Origin: Acidimicrobiales bacterium
Lineage (GTDB): Bacteria; Actinomycetota; Acidimicrobiia; Acidimicrobiales; JAVJTC01
Assembly: GCA_040219085.1 (NCBI GenBank)
Contig: JAVJTC010000024.1
Location: 1-64,000 of the forward strand
DNA length: 64,000 nucleotides
Direction: 5' to 3'
Part shown: positions 16,083 through 24,150 of the stretch, one piece after another
Layout of the letters: each line of letters opens with the position of its first letter
How positions within the stretch are numbered: the stretch's first letter is position 1
The notes under the pieces: model-generated
What the model was told of the DNA's origin: nothing
What the model saw: only the letters and a program-made list of their open reading frames with translations
Database searches by the model: none
Position numbers and translations under genes: made by a program

Positions 16083-16877
16083 CTACGCGGACTTCGGACG
16101 GCCACGACGTCGACCACGACGCGCGACGGACCTCATCTGTTCGAGACTGCGACGCAGCAGTCTCGAGATGTGCATCTGACTCAGCCCGACCTTCTCCGCG
16201 ATCTCGCGCTGGGTGAGGCCCTCCCAGAAGCGGAGACGCACGATCCGCTGCTCGCGCGCCTCGAGCGTGTCCACCAACCCCTCGGCGACGATCCGGTCGT
16301 CGGTTCGTTCCAGATCCCGATCCACCGACCGCAGGGCCGGATTCTCGGCGGAAGTCGCTTCCCCGTCCCCCGACGGGCGCGGCTGGTCCAGGCTCGGCGG
16401 CGAATACGCATTGGCCGCTGCCGACGCGTCCCGCACCTCACCGGGGGTGACGTCGAGGTCCACGGCGATGTCCTCGGTGCGAGGGGTCCGGCCGAGCTCG
16501 AGCGCGAGGCGGCTGCGGGCCTGGCGGACCTTGACGTTGAGGTTCTTCAACGACCGTGGGACACGCGCCGTCCAGGTCTTGTCCCGGAAGTACCGCTTGA
16601 TCTCGCCTTCGATCGTGCGGCCCGCATAGGTCGTGAACGCTGCGCCGTGATCCGGGTCGAAACGGTCGACGGCCTTGACCAGACCGACGAGCGCGACCTG
16701 TCGGAGGTCCTCGTCGGGCACACCCCGGTCCCTGTAGCGGCGGGCGATGTGATTCGCGAAGGGAACATGGGAGGTGACCAGATCGTCGCGCAGCTCGGGC
16801 GATCCCGTCCGCTTCGCCTCGCGGAACGCGTCGAGAGGGTCGCTGCGCGACTCGTCGGTGCCGGTGTCCTGCTCCAT
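16083..16877 (-). CDS. SigF/SigB-type RNA polymerase sigma factor
   Basis: 264 residues. Region 2 (about 45-125) reads ..LVTSHVPFANHIARRYRDRGVPDEDLRQVALVGLVKAVDRFDP, then TYAGRTIEGEIKRYFRDKTW. Region 3 covers VPRSLKNLNVKVRQ onward, and region 4 (about 205-255) has a helix-turn-helix LTQREIAEKVGLSQMHISRLLRRSL. This is the group 3 general-stress/sporulation type. Such factors normally have an adjacent anti-sigma kinase and anti-anti-sigma gene; none is next to it here. Start ATG 16877; an in-frame GTG 16928 near a TACACG hexamer would add 17 residues. It is divergent from an Hsp20 gene, a likely target. Confidence 0.88.
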   Translation of the reverse strand: MEQDTGTDESRSDPLDAFREAKRTGSPELRDDLVTSHVPFANHIARRYRDRGVPDEDLRQVALVGLVKAVDRFDPDHGAAFTTYAGRTIEGEIKRYFRDKTWTARVPRSLKNLNVKVRQARSRLALELGRTPRTEDIAVDLDVTPGEVRDASAAANAYSPPSLDQPRPSGDGEATSAENPALRSVDRDLERTDDRIVAEGLVDTLEAREQRIVRLRFWEGLTQREIAEKVGLSQMHISRLLRRSLEQMRSVARRGRRRGRPKSA

Positions 16878-16970
16878 CGCCTCCAGTCTGGCGCCGATCT
16901 GGCCGATCAGTCGCCCCGAGGGCGACACGAAGCGTGTACAGCGACATGTGTGCGGAATCAGCTCGCCGGG

Positions 16971-16976
16971 TATGCG
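16971..16976 (+). promoter_or_regulatory. -10 box TATGCG of the first hsp20 (leaderless)
   Basis: Six nt separate the hexamer from ATG 16983 and there is no ribosome binding site. The divergent sigma-factor promoter must lie in the same 100-nt interval. Confidence 0.45.
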
Positions 16977-16982
16977 GCGGAC

Positions 16983-17411
16983 ATGACACCGACACAGACC
17001 CGACCCTCCACCGAGAGCTCCGCCCGCCCCGATCTGAGCGAAGCCGCCGCTGTGCGGGCGGCGAACTCCGAGAAGGGTGCCACCGCTACAGCCCAGCGCG
17101 TCCCGGTCAACATGTATGAGACCGACGATGCGCTCGTCATCGTCGCACCCCTGCCCGGCGTCATGCCCGATGACGTCGAGATCCTCATCGCTCCCGGCCA
17201 TGTCCGCATCGAGGCACGCCTGCGCGCCGGTGCCGGCAAGGACTACCTGCTCGAGGAGTGGACCTACGGTCCGTACACGCGGATCGTGGACATCCCGACG
17301 GGTTGGGGAGCCACAGGCCAGGCGACATTGGCGAACGGCCAACTCGCTCTGCGGCTCCTGAAGGGAGACCCCGGCGAGGGCGCCGTCGTCGCCGTCCGAC
17401 CGGGAGAGTAG
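16983..17411 (+). CDS. Hsp20-type small heat-shock protein
   Basis: 142 residues. A Ser/Thr/Ala-rich N-terminal arm (1-40) precedes an alpha-crystallin domain (about 40-138) with VNMYETDDALVIVAPLPGVMPDDVEI and the end strands ATLANGQLALRLL. Small heat-shock proteins hold unfolding proteins in the cytosol without ATP. The classic C-terminal I-x-I anchor is not visible, and the chain ends VAVRPGE. The divergent position to the stress sigma factor suggests stress induction. Confidence 0.8.
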   Translation: MTPTQTRPSTESSARPDLSEAAAVRAANSEKGATATAQRVPVNMYETDDALVIVAPLPGVMPDDVEILIAPGHVRIEARLRAGAGKDYLLEEWTYGPYTRIVDIPTGWGATGQATLANGQLALRLLKGDPGEGAVVAVRPGE

Positions 17412-17438
17412 GCGCCGGCGTAAGAGTGTCGTGCGGGG

Positions 17439-18497
17439 TCAGACCTGAGCCTGGTACACCACGTTGAAGGGCGTGCGCGCCCGCTCTTCGAACACCGAGA
17501 ACCCCGCTCGCGCGAACACGTCCCTCATCGCCGCAGGGCCTGCCTGCGCGCCCATCGCCTTCCCTACGGGCTGAGCGAGAGACGCCGGCGTGCACACGGC
17601 GGTGGAGCCGCCGTAGAAGATCTTGGCCGTCGGCACTGAATGGTTCTCCGAGCGCGCATCGAGCGCGAAGGGCTCGACGAGCAGTACCGAACCCCCCTCG
17701 TCGAGGTGCTGGCGGGCGTGACGGGCGATGCCCTCGGGATCACCCATGTCGTGGAGACAGTCGAAGAAGCAGATGAGCTCATAGGTGCCGCCGTAGGTAT
17801 CCGCCTGCGCGACCGATACGTGCACGCGGTCGGCCACACCGGCGATTCCCGCGGCCTCACGCGCCGAGTCGACCGATGGTGGATGGACGTCGAAGCCGTG
17901 GAAGGTGGACGCCGGGAACCGCTGGGCCATCAGGATCGACGTCACTCCGTGACCACAGCCGACGTCGGCCACGGACACGCCGGCCTGGAGGCGCTGCTCG
18001 ATTCCGTCGAGCGCGGGGATCCAGGCATCGACCAGGTTGTGCTGATAGATCGGCCGGAGGAACTCGGCGGTTCCCCGGAACAGGTGTGGGTTGTGATCGC
18101 CCCACGCCAGACCCCCGTCACCACGGAAAGCTCCGACGAGGCGGTCGAGGTCCGCGAAGATCGAAGCGAACAGCCACGCGCCGCCGGCGACGTAGGCCGG
18201 TGACTGGCGCTGCGCGAGAGCCAGACCGTGCTCGACGGGTAGCTCGTACGCGTCGGTGGTCTCCTCATAGGTGAGGTAGCCGGCGGCGGTCTGCTGGTCG
18301 GCCCACTCGCGCACGAGGCGAGGGTTGCACCCCGCACGCGCCGCCAGGTCGTCCGGTGTCGTCGGTCCTTGCCCGTCGAGGGCCTCGTAGAGGCCCAACT
18401 CCTCGCCCAGGCACATCATGGCCACCGTGACGGCTCCACCCATGTCCCCGAGCAGAGATCCCATGAACGCATGCAGGCGTGTCTCGTCGATGTCCAT
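17439..18497 (-). CDS. Class I methyltransferase with N-terminal winged helix
   Basis: 352 residues. A winged-helix, O-methyltransferase-like dimerisation domain (about 1-95: LGLYEALDGQGPTTPDDLAARAGCNPRLVREWADQQTAAGYL) comes before a SAM-binding core with VADVGCGHGV (about 172-181) and LICFFDCLHDMGDPE (about 245-259). The layout matches the Rv2258c-like methyltransferase group in actinobacteria; the methyl acceptor is unknown. ATG 18497 has GGGGGA upstream. No operon partner. Confidence 0.75.
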   Translation of the reverse strand: MDIDETRLHAFMGSLLGDMGGAVTVAMMCLGEELGLYEALDGQGPTTPDDLAARAGCNPRLVREWADQQTAAGYLTYEETTDAYELPVEHGLALAQRQSPAYVAGGAWLFASIFADLDRLVGAFRGDGGLAWGDHNPHLFRGTAEFLRPIYQHNLVDAWIPALDGIEQRLQAGVSVADVGCGHGVTSILMAQRFPASTFHGFDVHPPSVDSAREAAGIAGVADRVHVSVAQADTYGGTYELICFFDCLHDMGDPEGIARHARQHLDEGGSVLLVEPFALDARSENHSVPTAKIFYGGSTAVCTPASLAQPVGKAMGAQAGPAAMRDVFARAGFSVFEERARTPFNVVYQAQV

Positions 18498-18595
18498 CGT
18501 GTCCCCCTGGGTGATGCCGGCCGTGCCCGCGGTACTCGGTACAGACCACCACGCGACGCGCCCGCAGGGCGAAACGGCTACGCCGACCCCGACTC

Positions 18596-19048
18596 TCAGA
18601 AGGCGGCAGCGGGGCCGAAGCGCCCGGGACGCGACAGCGCGAGAGTGAAGGCCGTGGGTCCGTTGCGAAGAATCGCCGTTTCGCCCACCACCCGCGCGAC
18701 CTCGGACCACGCCTGGTCGGGCAACTCCGGCGGGTCGCAACCGAGACTGTCGGCGAGGTCCGTGCAGTGGACGCACAACTCGACCAGCCGGGTGCGGAGG
18801 TAGTCGTCCACCTCCATCGCGAGGCCGTCGAGGACTCGGATCGGTGGCTGATTCTCCAGGCCGACCTCGCGAAGGTGCCCGGTTGCGGCGGCCATCTCGT
18901 CGCGGACGGATTGCCAGCCCCGCTCGCCGGTCGCCGCCGCCCGCTGGCGCACCGCCGCATGGAACGCGCTGTCCTGTGGATCGTGATCGGCCAGGGCGGT
19001 GACGAAGTAGGCGGGGGCCATCCGAGGCGAGGTCGGGATCGCGGTCAC
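18596..19048 (-). CDS. Mycothiol/DinB-type protein, C-terminal domain only
   Basis: 150 residues from GTG 19048. The central and C-terminal part (YLRTRLVELCVHCTDLADSLGCDPPELPDQAW ... RNGPTAFTLALSRPGR) matches the second half of mycothiol-dependent maleylpyruvate isomerase-like proteins. The usual N-terminal DinB four-helix part with the metal ligands is mostly missing, so this is a short variant or the remains of a longer gene. It starts 20 nt after the ferredoxin stop and is therefore the last gene of the P450 operon. Confidence 0.5.
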   Translation of the reverse strand: MTAIPTSPRMAPAYFVTALADHDPQDSAFHAAVRQRAAATGERGWQSVRDEMAAATGHLREVGLENQPPIRVLDGLAMEVDDYLRTRLVELCVHCTDLADSLGCDPPELPDQAWSEVARVVGETAILRNGPTAFTLALSRPGRFGPAAAF

Positions 19049-19067
19049 GGCCCGGACCGGTGTCCCG

Positions 19068-19268
19068 TCACTCCTCGGTGAGCGTGATCGCGCCCTCCGG
19101 GCAGGTCTGGACGCACAGCTCCGCGAAGTTCCTGTCCTTCTCGGATGGCTCGGCATCGATGAGGACGGCGTTGCCGTCGTCGTCGCTGTCGAAGAGCTGC
19201 GGCGCGCGCGAATAGCACAGACCATGGGCCTCGCACTTGGAACTGTCGAGGTGCAGTCTCATCCCCAT
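19068..19268 (-). CDS. [3Fe-4S] ferredoxin, probable P450 partner
   Basis: 66 residues. The cluster ligands are in CEAHGLC (Cys 12 and 18) and CVQTCPEG (Cys 56 before Pro; Cys 52 is extra), the one-cluster pattern of actinobacterial 3Fe-4S ferredoxins. DSDDDGNAVLID lies between. It carries electrons to a cytochrome P450 in the cytosol. GAGGGGG precedes ATG 19268. Only 11 nt separate it from the upstream P450, so they are co-transcribed and almost certainly redox partners. Confidence 0.85.
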   Translation of the reverse strand: MGMRLHLDSSKCEAHGLCYSRAPQLFDSDDDGNAVLIDAEPSEKDRNFAELCVQTCPEGAITLTEE

Positions 19269-19279
19269 CGTCGACCCCC

Positions 19280-20590
19280 TCAGCCCTTGAGCGTGAAGCC
19301 GATGTTCAGCTTCTCGAGGCCGCGCAGGAAATAGTTCTTCGCGATGGCGAAGTCGTTCTCGCCCTCGATGAACCACATCTCCTCGACGTTGTCGGTGATC
19401 ACCTTGAAGCCCCAGTACATCTCCCTGCGGGCCAGCGGCGCCCCGAGGCAGAAGTGGTTGCCGAAGCCGAACGCGAGGTGGCCCTTCGGCTTCGGACGTT
19501 CCAGATTGACCTCGTCGACGTCGTCACCGAAGTGGCGCTCGTCCCGGTTGGCGGCGCCGAAGCGCATGTTGACGATCGACCCGGCCGGCATCGTCACGCC
19601 GTGCATGGTGACCTCCTCGGAGAGCTCGCGCAGCAGACCCTGCACCGGTCCCTCGAGGCGGACGACTTCCTCCATGAACACGGGGATGTACTTGTCGGGG
19701 TCCGAGCTGAGCTTGTCCCACACGTCGGGGTTCTCGATGAGCAGACGCACGCCGCCGGACAGTGCGTTGGTCGTGGTCTCCGAGCCGCCGACGAAGAGGT
19801 CGGCCATCATCTCGGCGTGGAGTTCGTTGTCGTTGAGCGGGCGATCCCACTCGGGGATGACACGGTTCACCAGATCCGACAGGACGGTGTCCTCGGGCTT
19901 CTCACGGAGGCGCTCGAAGATCGCCTGGAAGTACTGCTGTGCCTCGATCTCACGCTCGGCGGACCACTTGCGCTCCTCGAAGGTCTGATCGAGACCCATG
20001 CGCTGCACCCATGCGTCGGTCCACGCCTTGATCATCGGCATGTCCTCTGACGGGACGCCCATCTGCTTGCCGATCGTGTAGAGCGGAAGCGGGATCGCGT
20101 ACTCGGAGACGAACTCGCACCGGCCCTTGTCGGCGAAGGCCGCGAAGAGGTCCCTCGTCAGCTCCTCGACGAACGGGTCGAGCTCTTTGATGCGGCCCGG
20201 GCGGAACGCGTGGTCGAACATCCGACGCAGCTCGTTGTGCTTGGGCTCGTCGAGTGCGTCGAGGGTGGGGGCGGGAAGCCAACCGTGCTCCTCGTACATG
20301 GCCTGGAGCTGCTTCTCCTCCCGCTGCATCTGTTCGAAGGCGGCGAGCTCCTCGGGGTCGGTCGGCTTCATCGCCTTCTCGGTGAGACCGGCAGCCGATC
20401 CGACGGCGTTGGTGAAGACCTCGATGTTGGCGAGGGCGGCCTTGATGTCCTCGTAGCGGGTCATGAAGAACATGCCCGTCTTCGGGTCCTGCCAGATGGG
20501 CTGGTCGTCCCGCAGCCGCTTGTACGCGTGCCACGGGCAGTCGCGCGTCTCGGGATCGAAGAAGCTGATCTTCTCGCCGGTGTCGGTCAT
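19280..20590 (-). CDS. Cytochrome P450
   Basis: 436 residues. The I-helix has VGGSETTTNAL (about 266-276), the K-helix ExxR is EVVR in MEEVVRLEG (about 305), and the heme loop is AFGFGNHFCLGAPLARRE with the axial Cys near 380. A soluble bacterial class I P450 that hydroxylates a small hydrophobic substrate using electrons from the neighbouring ferredoxin. The family number cannot be assigned by eye. The nearby SDR and KstD-like flavoprotein point to a steroid or terpenoid-like substrate. ATG 20590; the operon order is P450, ferredoxin, mycothiol-type fragment. Confidence 0.9.
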   Translation of the reverse strand: MTDTGEKISFFDPETRDCPWHAYKRLRDDQPIWQDPKTGMFFMTRYEDIKAALANIEVFTNAVGSAAGLTEKAMKPTDPEELAAFEQMQREEKQLQAMYEEHGWLPAPTLDALDEPKHNELRRMFDHAFRPGRIKELDPFVEELTRDLFAAFADKGRCEFVSEYAIPLPLYTIGKQMGVPSEDMPMIKAWTDAWVQRMGLDQTFEERKWSAEREIEAQQYFQAIFERLREKPEDTVLSDLVNRVIPEWDRPLNDNELHAEMMADLFVGGSETTTNALSGGVRLLIENPDVWDKLSSDPDKYIPVFMEEVVRLEGPVQGLLRELSEEVTMHGVTMPAGSIVNMRFGAANRDERHFGDDVDEVNLERPKPKGHLAFGFGNHFCLGAPLARREMYWGFKVITDNVEEMWFIEGENDFAIAKNYFLRGLEKLNIGFTLKG

Positions 20591-20666
20591 TCGCGTGATC
20601 CCCCTGATTACTGCCTGGTTACTGTGCTGCCGTCAGACCGCACCGTAGTTCAGGACTCGGCCGGAC

Positions 20667-21443
20667 TCACTTCGTGAGGAGGCCGCCGTCGACGACGATC
20701 GTCTGCCCGGTGGTGAACGAAGAGGCGTCCGAGCACAGCCACAGCACAGCCCGCGCGATGTCGTCGGGGGAACCGAACCGACCCGCGAGAGTCAGCTGGC
20801 GTGCTGTCCGGTCAGCATCGAGGCCGCGTCGTTCGATGGCGCCCCGCAGCATCGGCGTGTCGATCGCGCCGGGAGCGACGGCGTTCACCCTGATCCCCGC
20901 CGCGGTGTAGTCGCGAGCGGCGCTGCGGGTGAGGCCCAGGACCCCGTGTTTCGAGGCGGTGTAGGCGGGCTGTTCCACCTGCGCCCGGAAGGAATTGGTC
21001 GACGCGATGTTGACGATGGAACCGCCGTCACCGGCGAGCATGGCCCGGATCTCGTGCTTCATGCACAGGAACACCGAGCGCAGGTTCACGGCGATCATCC
21101 GGTCGAAGTCCTCGTCTGCCATGTCGGCGAGGGGCGCCGTCTCGAACTCGAGCGCCGCGCCGTTGACCGCGCAGTCCAGGCGGCCGAAACGGTCGACGGT
21201 GTGGGAGACCAGCGCCTCGCAGTCGGCCGCGGCCGACACGTCGGTCTCGACGAAGTCGACGGTGCCTCCCGCGGCGCGGATCGCGAAGGCGACCTTCTCG
21301 CCGGCGGCGACGTTGATGTCCGCGAGCACGACCGCGGCACCGGCCTCGGCGAGGCACCGGCAGATCGCCGCGCCCATCCCGCCGGCGGCACCGGTGACGA
21401 TCGCGACCCGCCCGGCGAGCGGTCTGACGTCGGCCTCGGTCAT
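20667..21443 (-). CDS. SDR-family oxidoreductase
   Basis: 258 residues. TGAAGGMG cofactor loop (about 17-24), the N-G-A-A variant of NNAG (about 95-98), catalytic Ser in NIASTNS, Tyr/Lys in YTASK (about 163-167), and VAPGAIDTPM. Probably an NAD(H)-dependent hydroxysteroid/alcohol dehydrogenase, given its place upstream of the P450 and opposite the KstD-like gene. ATG 21443 has GGGGG about 8 nt before it. Its leader contains a 9-bp inverted repeat. Confidence 0.85.
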   Translation of the reverse strand: MTEADVRPLAGRVAIVTGAAGGMGAAICRCLAEAGAAVVLADINVAAGEKVAFAIRAAGGTVDFVETDVSAAADCEALVSHTVDRFGRLDCAVNGAALEFETAPLADMADEDFDRMIAVNLRSVFLCMKHEIRAMLAGDGGSIVNIASTNSFRAQVEQPAYTASKHGVLGLTRSAARDYTAAGIRVNAVAPGAIDTPMLRGAIERRGLDADRTARQLTLAGRFGSPDDIARAVLWLCSDASSFTTGQTIVVDGGLLTK

Positions 21444-21455
21444 CGCAGAACCCCC

Positions 21456-21483
21456 TGGTGACGCAAGCGGATCCGCGTCACCA
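21456..21483. promoter_or_regulatory. 9-bp inverted repeat, candidate operator between SDR and KstD-like genes
   Basis: TGGTGACGC, 10-nt spacer, GCGTCACCA, perfectly symmetric, in the 91-nt interval between the divergent genes. On the minus strand it lies downstream of a TACGAT hexamer and just before the SDR ribosome binding site; on the plus strand it precedes the KstD-like promoter. The size fits a TetR- or GntR-type dimer site. Confidence 0.45.
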
Positions 21484-21522
21484 CGACGATCGTAGAAGAC
21501 GCGCCGAACCCGGGGACGGTGG

Positions 21523-21528
21523 TACAAG
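21523..21528 (+). promoter_or_regulatory. -10 box TACAAG of the KstD-like gene (leaderless)
   Basis: Six nt before ATG 21535, no Shine-Dalgarno. Confidence 0.45.
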
Positions 21529-21534
21529 AACGGG

Positions 21535-23196
21535 ATGACAGACCCGTCGCAGACCGCGCAGAACAGCTGGGGTGAGGAGTGGGACCGCGTCAGCGATGTC
21601 GTCGTCGTCGGTTGCGGCGCGGCCGGTGCGTCCGCGGCCGCGACGGCGGCCTCACAGGGTGCTTCCGTGCTCGTTCTGGAGAAGGCCCCGCAGTCCGGGG
21701 GCACGACCTCCGCGTCGCGCTGTCAGCTGTGGATCCCGAACAACCGTTTCATCCGCGAGTCCGGCCGCGTCGACGACCGAGCGGGCGCGCTGCGCTATAT
21801 GGCGCGCACGGCCTACCCCGCGCTCTATGACCCCGACGACGAGACCCTCGGTATCCCACCCGACCGCCATCGCATGCTCGCGGCCTTCTACGACGCCGCG
21901 GCACCGACCATCGACTTCTACGTGGAACAGGGCGCGATCGACATCGAACCCGTCGCCTACCCGAGCTACTACTCCCATCTCCCCGAGGACACGATCGGAA
22001 TCGGCCGGACCATCCAGCCGGTGCTGCCCGACGACCACGTTCCCGGGCGCGACCCGTCCGGTGGTCAGACGTTCGTCGACGATCTGATGGCCTTCGCCGC
22101 CGCGCACGGTGCCGAACTGCTGGTGGATCGTCAGGTCGTTCACCTCGTGCGAGGCGGCGACGGAGCGGTCATCGGCGTCGAGGTCCGCGTCGGCCGGCGC
22201 ACCGAGCTCATCGGCGCCCGCCGCGGTGTGATCTTCGCGTCCGGCGGATTCCTCCACGACGAGGGACTGGTACTCGACTACCTGAAGGGACCGGTGTTCG
22301 GCGGAGCTGCGTCGCCCTACGCCACCGGGGACTTCGTGCGGATCGGCAACGAGGTGGGTGCCCGTCTCGGCAACATGGCCCACGCGTGGTGGGACCAGGT
22401 CGTCGTCGAGATGGCGCTGCGCAACCGCGCCACGATCGGCGACGTTTACTCGCCGTTCGGGGACTCGATGCTGATGGTCAACCGCTACGGCCGGCGCGCC
22501 GTCAACGAGAAGGCGCCCTACAACGAGCGCGGTCAGGCCCATCACGCCTGGGACCCCCACCGCGGCGAGTACCCCAACCTGTTGCTCTTCATGATCTTCG
22601 ACGAGGCACTCGTCCAGAACCCCCACAAGGACATGTTCCGCTGGCCCGTGCCGCTCGACCACAAGGAGCGGTACTACGTCATCCGCGCCGCGACGATGGA
22701 GGACCTCGCGGTGGCGCTGGCCGACCGCCTCGAGACCCTGACGCCACACACCGGTGGGCTCAGCCTCGACGACGACTTCCTGCCCACACTGCTGGACACC
22801 GTCGAGCGCTTCAACGACCACGCCACGGCGGGGGTGGACCCGGATTTCCACCGGGGGGAGACACCCATCGAGAAGGTGTGGGGACTCGACCCGCGTCCGG
22901 GGCTGGCGAACGGGACGATGGCACCGCTCGCCGACGATGGCCCCTACTACTGCGTGATCCTGGGGCCCGGTGCGCTCGACACGAAGGGCGGGCCGGTCAC
23001 CGACGAGCAGGCCCGGGTGCTCGACTCCGCCGGCGAACCCATCCCCGGCCTGTACGGCGCCGGAAACTGCGTCGCCTCGCCAGCCGCCACGACCTACTGG
23101 GGACCCGGCGGCACCATCGGCCCAGCGGTCACCTTCGGTGCCATCGCCGCCCGCCACGCGGCGACCGGACCCGAGCGTGGCCCGTCGGGCCTGTAG
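21535..23196 (+). CDS. KstD-like FAD-dependent dehydrogenase
   Basis: 553 residues of the fumarate-reductase/3-ketosteroid-dehydrogenase flavoprotein family. N-terminal VVVVGCGAAGASAAATAA (about 21-38) and LVLEKAPQSGGTTSAS bind FAD. The C-terminus has ALDTKGGPVTDEQARVLD, PIPGLYGAGNC (about 503-513) and YWGPGGTIGPAVTFGAIAA, the layout of 3-ketosteroid-delta1-dehydrogenases. It would desaturate a ring ketone and reduce a quinone or flavin acceptor. The steroid assignment is inferred from these motifs and from the P450/SDR neighbours; a related non-steroid enone enzyme is possible. Confidence 0.78.
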   Translation: MTDPSQTAQNSWGEEWDRVSDVVVVGCGAAGASAAATAASQGASVLVLEKAPQSGGTTSASRCQLWIPNNRFIRESGRVDDRAGALRYMARTAYPALYDPDDETLGIPPDRHRMLAAFYDAAAPTIDFYVEQGAIDIEPVAYPSYYSHLPEDTIGIGRTIQPVLPDDHVPGRDPSGGQTFVDDLMAFAAAHGAELLVDRQVVHLVRGGDGAVIGVEVRVGRRTELIGARRGVIFASGGFLHDEGLVLDYLKGPVFGGAASPYATGDFVRIGNEVGARLGNMAHAWWDQVVVEMALRNRATIGDVYSPFGDSMLMVNRYGRRAVNEKAPYNERGQAHHAWDPHRGEYPNLLLFMIFDEALVQNPHKDMFRWPVPLDHKERYYVIRAATMEDLAVALADRLETLTPHTGGLSLDDDFLPTLLDTVERFNDHATAGVDPDFHRGETPIEKVWGLDPRPGLANGTMAPLADDGPYYCVILGPGALDTKGGPVTDEQARVLDSAGEPIPGLYGAGNCVASPAATTYWGPGGTIGPAVTFGAIAARHAATGPERGPSGL

Positions 23197-23199
23197 CGT
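23194..23199 (+). promoter_or_regulatory. -10 box TAGCGT embedded in the stop codon of the KstD-like gene
   Basis: The TAG stop at 23194-23196 is the first half of TAGCGT. The next gene starts at 23261, giving a leader of about 55 nt. Confidence 0.35.
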
Positions 23200-23260
23200 C
23201 GAAGGCGTCCCCCGGAGTCCGTGGCACGGACCAGACCTGCGAGTAGGAGTCGACTGATCG

Positions 23261-24148
23261 ATGAGGTTCGGAGCCGTCTTTCCGACCAACGAGATCGGCG
23301 ACGACCCGGTGGCGATACGAGACTGGGCCCAGGCGGCCGAGGCGCTCGGCTACTCCCACATCGCCACCTACGACCACGTCCTCGGGGCCGTCCACGAGGG
23401 CCGCGAGCCGAAGCTGTGGGGCCCGTACTCCGAGGAACACCCGTTCCACGAGCCGTTCGTGTTGTTCGGCTTCCTCGCGGCGACCACCCGCGACATCGTG
23501 CTGGAGACCTCGATCGTCATCCTCCCCCAGCGCCAGGCGGCCCTCGTCGCGAAACAGGCGGCCGAAGTGGACATCCTCTCCGGCGGCCGCCTGCGACTCG
23601 GGGTGGGTAGTGGCTGGAACCCCGTCGAATACGAGGCGCTGGGCGTCGACTGGGCCACCCGTGGAAGACGCTTCGACGAACAGGTCCACCTGATGCGGGC
23701 GTTGTGGGAGAACGACGTCGTCGACTTCGACGGCGAGTTCCACCGGGTCGACCGCGCCGGGATCGCCCCCCGGCCGAACCGACGGATCCCGCTGTGGTTC
23801 GGCGGTGGAACCCTGCCCGCCATGCGGCGCGCCGCCCGCCTCGGTGACGGGTTCGTGTTCGGCGGCGCAACCCGCCGCCTCGCCGATCAGATCGCCGATC
23901 TCGACCGGGCGCTGAGCAACGAGGGGCGCGACCCCGGCGCCTTCGACAAGGAGGTGACCCTTCCCTACGGGCTCGGCCCGGACCGGTGGGAAGACGTCAT
24001 CTCGAAGGTGGCCGCGGCCGGTTGCGGCCACGTCACCGTCAACGCGATGAGCTCGACGGCCGAGTGGGCGGGTTATCCGGCGGTGGAGCTCGCCACCCCC
24101 GCTGCGCACATCGGGGCACTCGAGACATTCATCGGTGCCGTGACCTGA
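23261..24148 (+). CDS. F420-dependent LLM-class oxidoreductase
   Basis: 295 residues, luciferase-like (beta/alpha)8 barrel. MRFGAVFPTNEIGDDPVAIRDWAQAAEALGYSHIATYDH starts it, and VILPQRQAALVAKQAAEVDILSGGRLRLGVGSGWNP (about 85-120) is the hallmark of the F420-using TIGR03619-like group. The enzyme reduces or oxidises an unknown substrate with coenzyme F420, which is common in actinobacteria. An AGGAG lies a rather long 11 nt before ATG 23261. The YihY gene follows after 2 nt, an operon. Confidence 0.82.
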   Translation: MRFGAVFPTNEIGDDPVAIRDWAQAAEALGYSHIATYDHVLGAVHEGREPKLWGPYSEEHPFHEPFVLFGFLAATTRDIVLETSIVILPQRQAALVAKQAAEVDILSGGRLRLGVGSGWNPVEYEALGVDWATRGRRFDEQVHLMRALWENDVVDFDGEFHRVDRAGIAPRPNRRIPLWFGGGTLPAMRRAARLGDGFVFGGATRRLADQIADLDRALSNEGRDPGAFDKEVTLPYGLGPDRWEDVISKVAAAGCGHVTVNAMSSTAEWAGYPAVELATPAAHIGALETFIGAVT

Positions 24149-24150
24149 CC

